NCBI RefSeq assembly: GCF_009905605.1 | Contig: NZ_JAAAKZ010000001.1 | Location: 992,001-1,056,000, forward strand | Length of the DNA: 64,000 nucleotides | From: Runella sp. CRIBMP | GTDB lineage: Bacteria; Bacteroidota; Bacteroidia; Cytophagales; Spirosomataceae | Direction of reading: 5' to 3' | Part shown: one piece after another, positions 62,289 through 64,000 of the stretch | Layout of the letters: each line of letters starts with the position of its first letter | How positions within the stretch are numbered: position 1 is the first letter of the stretch | The notes under the pieces: model-generated | Seen by the model: the letters and a program-made list of their open reading frames with translations, nothing else | What the model was told of the DNA's origin: nothing | Databases searched by the model: none | Made by a program: the position numbers and the translations under genes

Positions 62289-62942
62289 TTAATTTCTAAC
62301 GGGTAGCTCAATGCGTATTTCCTTCGGTTTTTTGTTTGTGAATACATACTTTCCGCCCATCAATTCGGTACGTCGGTGGAGATTACCTGCCTCTATTTTG
62401 ACGTTTTTTCCCTGAAACTGAATTGAAATACTGAACAACGTAGGTGTATAATTCAGAATCACTTTAATGTTTGAAACATTGCCCGCACTCCACAGTTTGT
62501 TGATTAATTCCTGCACAATTCTGAACAGCACAATTTCTTTTTCATAGCCTAACGAATACCGATTGCCCAAAATCTGTAATTCAATGTTGACGCGGGTTAT
62601 TTTCTGAATACGCAGAATTTCGGTAGACAAACTACTGCTTAAATCGAAATTAGTGGAAAGATATGCGTCCAGATTTCGAATCAGCGTGCGTAAATCAAGA
62701 ATTGTTTTGCCCACAATATCATTGATTTGTTTGACATAATTCTGTTGCTCGTCGTTCAATGCACTTTCTTCAAGCGTACATAAATAAATCTTGGCGACGG
62801 ATAGCATTTGGCCTACGTTGTCGTACAATTCGGTTTCGATGCGTTCAAATGCCTGTTTTTGTACTTCAATCTGTGACTCAAGCACTTCATGTTGATACTC
62901 CATTAATTTTTCAGTTTGTTTCAACTCTGTCCCTTCTGCCAT
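62289..62942 (-). CDS. NarX-like kinase paralogue lacking the phospho-acceptor histidine
   Basis: The 217-residue soluble protein has a coiled N-terminus and a HisKA_3-like helix. The acceptor motif reads ELYDNVGQMLSVAKI, with Tyr40 where the neighbour has His (ELHDNIGQLLSVARL). The N-box is ELINKLWSAGN (neighbour EILNNTLKHAA), the first G-box reads FQGKNVK (neighbour DDGKGFD), and the second AGNLHRRTELMGG (neighbour GAGLRNIKRRTELIGG). It has no transmembrane segment. The frame is intact. The ATG at 62942 is preferred over a GTG two codons upstream. A regulatory or scaffold role with the intact kinase is inference. Confidence 0.85.
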   Translation of the reverse strand: MAEGTELKQTEKLMEYQHEVLESQIEVQKQAFERIETELYDNVGQMLSVAKIYLCTLEESALNDEQQNYVKQINDIVGKTILDLRTLIRNLDAYLSTNFDLSSSLSTEILRIQKITRVNIELQILGNRYSLGYEKEIVLFRIVQELINKLWSAGNVSNIKVILNYTPTLFSISIQFQGKNVKIEAGNLHRRTELMGGKYVFTNKKPKEIRIELPVRN

Positions 62943-63074
62943 GCTCACTGCTGTTTTTTGGATACATTATGACCAATAAAACGACCGATACGATCGGAAT
63001 AGTACGAAAGTAAAAGGATGGAATGGGGAGCGAAAGGGGAGAATTCCCGTTTGTGAAGGTTTTTTTTACGGTTT

Positions 63075-63860
63075 TTAGGAAACAACGGGCAATTGAAGCC
63101 GTATTTTAGTGCCTATGCCCAGGGTGGATTCCAGATGACAGTTGCCACCGATGAGTTCGGTGCGGCGTTTGATATTGCGCAGGCCCGCTCCCGATTCGGT
63201 CATTTCTCGGCCCATTACTTTTCCAATATCAAAGCCTTTGCCATCATCCTGTACGGTAAGGGTAAACTGAGTCGGTTCATAATGAAGCGTTACATTGATG
63301 TTTTTGGCGGCAGCGTGTTTGAGGGTATTGTTGAGAATTTCCTGCACCACGCGAAACAGCACAATTTCCTTTTGTCCTTCCAACCGATACGGTTCTCCTT
63401 CCGTAATAATCTCAGTTTGATACTTACTCGTAGCGCGTATACGTTGCAACTCATGCGAAAGGCTCTCCATCAGCCCGAAATCTTTGACAAAATCGCCATC
63501 CAAACTCTTGCTCAGGGCCCGTAGTTCGTGGATGGTTTTGTCGATGACGTCGTTAACTTCGCGGATTTGCGTGGGAGTAGCAGTTTCTTCGTCTTCCAGC
63601 ATATTCAGTTGCAGCCGCGCCACCGAGAGCAACTGCCCGATGTTGTCATGCAGCTCCCCGCTGATGTGCTGTAAGGTCTGATTCTGGATTTCGAGTTGAG
63701 ATTGAAGGATTTCTTGTTGGTATTGAGCGTGGAGAGCGGCTTTTTCTTGGCGGTTTTGGAGCTGGCGGCGTTGGAAAAGAATGAAAAAGAATATGATAAA
63801 AGTAGCCAGAAGTAAAAATGTAAAAGTGGCTACTACTGCCAACAAACCCATGTCTGTCAT
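63075..63860 (-). CDS. NarX-like membrane-anchored histidine kinase, intact
   Basis: The 261-residue kinase has one N-terminal transmembrane helix (about 6-29), a coiled linker, the HisKA_3 helix with His71 (GELHDNIGQLLSV), the N-box EILNNTLKHAA, and G-boxes DDGKGFD and GAGLRNIKRRTELIGG. It has no periplasmic sensor domain, so signals may come from a partner; the membrane protein whose gene ends 4 nt upstream is a candidate. It would phosphorylate the NarL-type regulator. A second ATG at 63851 is possible. Confidence 0.92.
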   Translation of the reverse strand: MTDMGLLAVVATFTFLLLATFIIFFFILFQRRQLQNRQEKAALHAQYQQEILQSQLEIQNQTLQHISGELHDNIGQLLSVARLQLNMLEDEETATPTQIREVNDVIDKTIHELRALSKSLDGDFVKDFGLMESLSHELQRIRATSKYQTEIITEGEPYRLEGQKEIVLFRVVQEILNNTLKHAAAKNINVTLHYEPTQFTLTVQDDGKGFDIGKVMGREMTESGAGLRNIKRRTELIGGNCHLESTLGIGTKIRLQLPVVS

Positions 63861-63864
63861 ATAC

Positions 63865-64000
63865 TTATTGTTTCTTTTTGGACGCTAAAACAAAGGCCAA
63901 GATAGAAAATAAATATACAACTATCTCTAAGAGATAATTGAGTTTGTACAAAGTGCTCGCCCATTGCTTATTATTTTGCAATAGTTGATGAAACAGCCCT
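63865..64000 (-). CDS. C-terminal end of a membrane protein (partial)
   Basis: A frame open from the window edge to the TAA at 63865-63867 encodes 44 residues ending in ASKKKQ. It contains one hydrophobic segment (LLEIVVYLFSILAFVLA) close to the C-terminus and a polar Gln/Asn-rich stretch before it. The stop is 4 nt before the kinase ATG, so the two are probably co-transcribed. It could be a sensor protein with a C-terminal anchor; the family cannot be told from this fragment. Confidence 0.55.
   Translation of the reverse strand, partial: GLFHQLLQNNKQWASTLYKLNYLLEIVVYLFSILAFVLASKKKQ

Noticed and set aside
1-64000. CRISPR arrays, insertion sequences and prophage
   Set aside because: No regularly spaced direct repeats, transposase, integrase or phage structural genes were seen on either strand.

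Overview
The window is chromosomal DNA of a Bacteroidetes bacterium, most likely order Cytophagales (a Runella/Spirosoma-like organism). The evidence is the repeated TTG(N17-20)TAnnTTTG promoter pattern, starts without Shine-Dalgarno sequences, many Sec and lipoprotein signal peptides, S1 sulfatases, a TonB-dependent receptor-like outer membrane protein with a carboxypeptidase-regulatory-like domain, LytS/LytTR signalling and an FHS-type sugar transporter. The genus is an inference. There is no rRNA, tRNA, CRISPR array, phage or insertion sequence. Gene order is dense, with strand switches usually marked by hairpins.

Layout. 1-764: start of pckA (minus strand, cut by the window edge). 1069-7354: small exported protein, then an RND efflux operon (adaptor, pump, outer membrane channel). 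7400-13641: an inverted repeat before a POT peptide transporter, 5-formyltetrahydrofolate cyclo-ligase, a structured 6S-like RNA, aspartate-semialdehyde dehydrogenase and an M1 aminopeptidase. 13930-18293 (minus): amidohydrolase, GT2 glycosyltransferase, sodium:solute symporter. 18505-24433: HpaI-type aldolase, Gfo/Idh/MocA oxidoreductase, purple-acid-phosphatase-like enzyme, DUF808 membrane protein, a small membrane protein and a glutamine-rich disordered protein. 24488-37406: secreted phosphoesterases, an unassigned glycoside hydrolase, and an N-acetylglucosamine-type sugar locus (NagX-like acyltransferase, GH20 hexosaminidase, ROK kinase, FHS permease, XylR-like regulator). 37572-40586: three-subunit proton-translocating transhydrogenase. 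40790: mannonate dehydratase. 42131-49256: outer membrane beta-barrel protein, S41 peptidase and a LytS/LytS/LytTR signalling operon. 49333-53440: HslU, small exported proteins, a DegP-like protease. 53496-57908: three tandem sulfatases. 57912-61374 (minus): diadenylate cyclase, DedA protein, ABC-F ATPase. 61494-64000 (minus): NarL-type regulator with two NarX-like kinases and the end of a membrane protein.

How the genes work together. GH20, the unassigned hydrolase, NagX-like protein, FHS permease and ROK kinase form a plausible path from extracellular amino-sugar glycans to a cytoplasmic sugar phosphate, with the XylR-like protein as sensor. The three sulfatases would desulfate related glycans. 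The most striking pattern is in signalling. Two unrelated histidine-kinase systems in this window each contain one intact kinase and one intact-frame paralogue that has lost the phospho-acceptor histidine (Gln in the LytS-type, Tyr in the NarX-type) and much of the ATP-binding motifs, next to a response regulator with its aspartate intact. The second highlight is a ~115-nt RNA with closing stem, ~19-nt open bubble and terminal hairpin, shaped like 6S RNA and lying just downstream of the 5-formyltetrahydrofolate cyclo-ligase gene, the gene that neighbours 6S RNA in many Proteobacteria.
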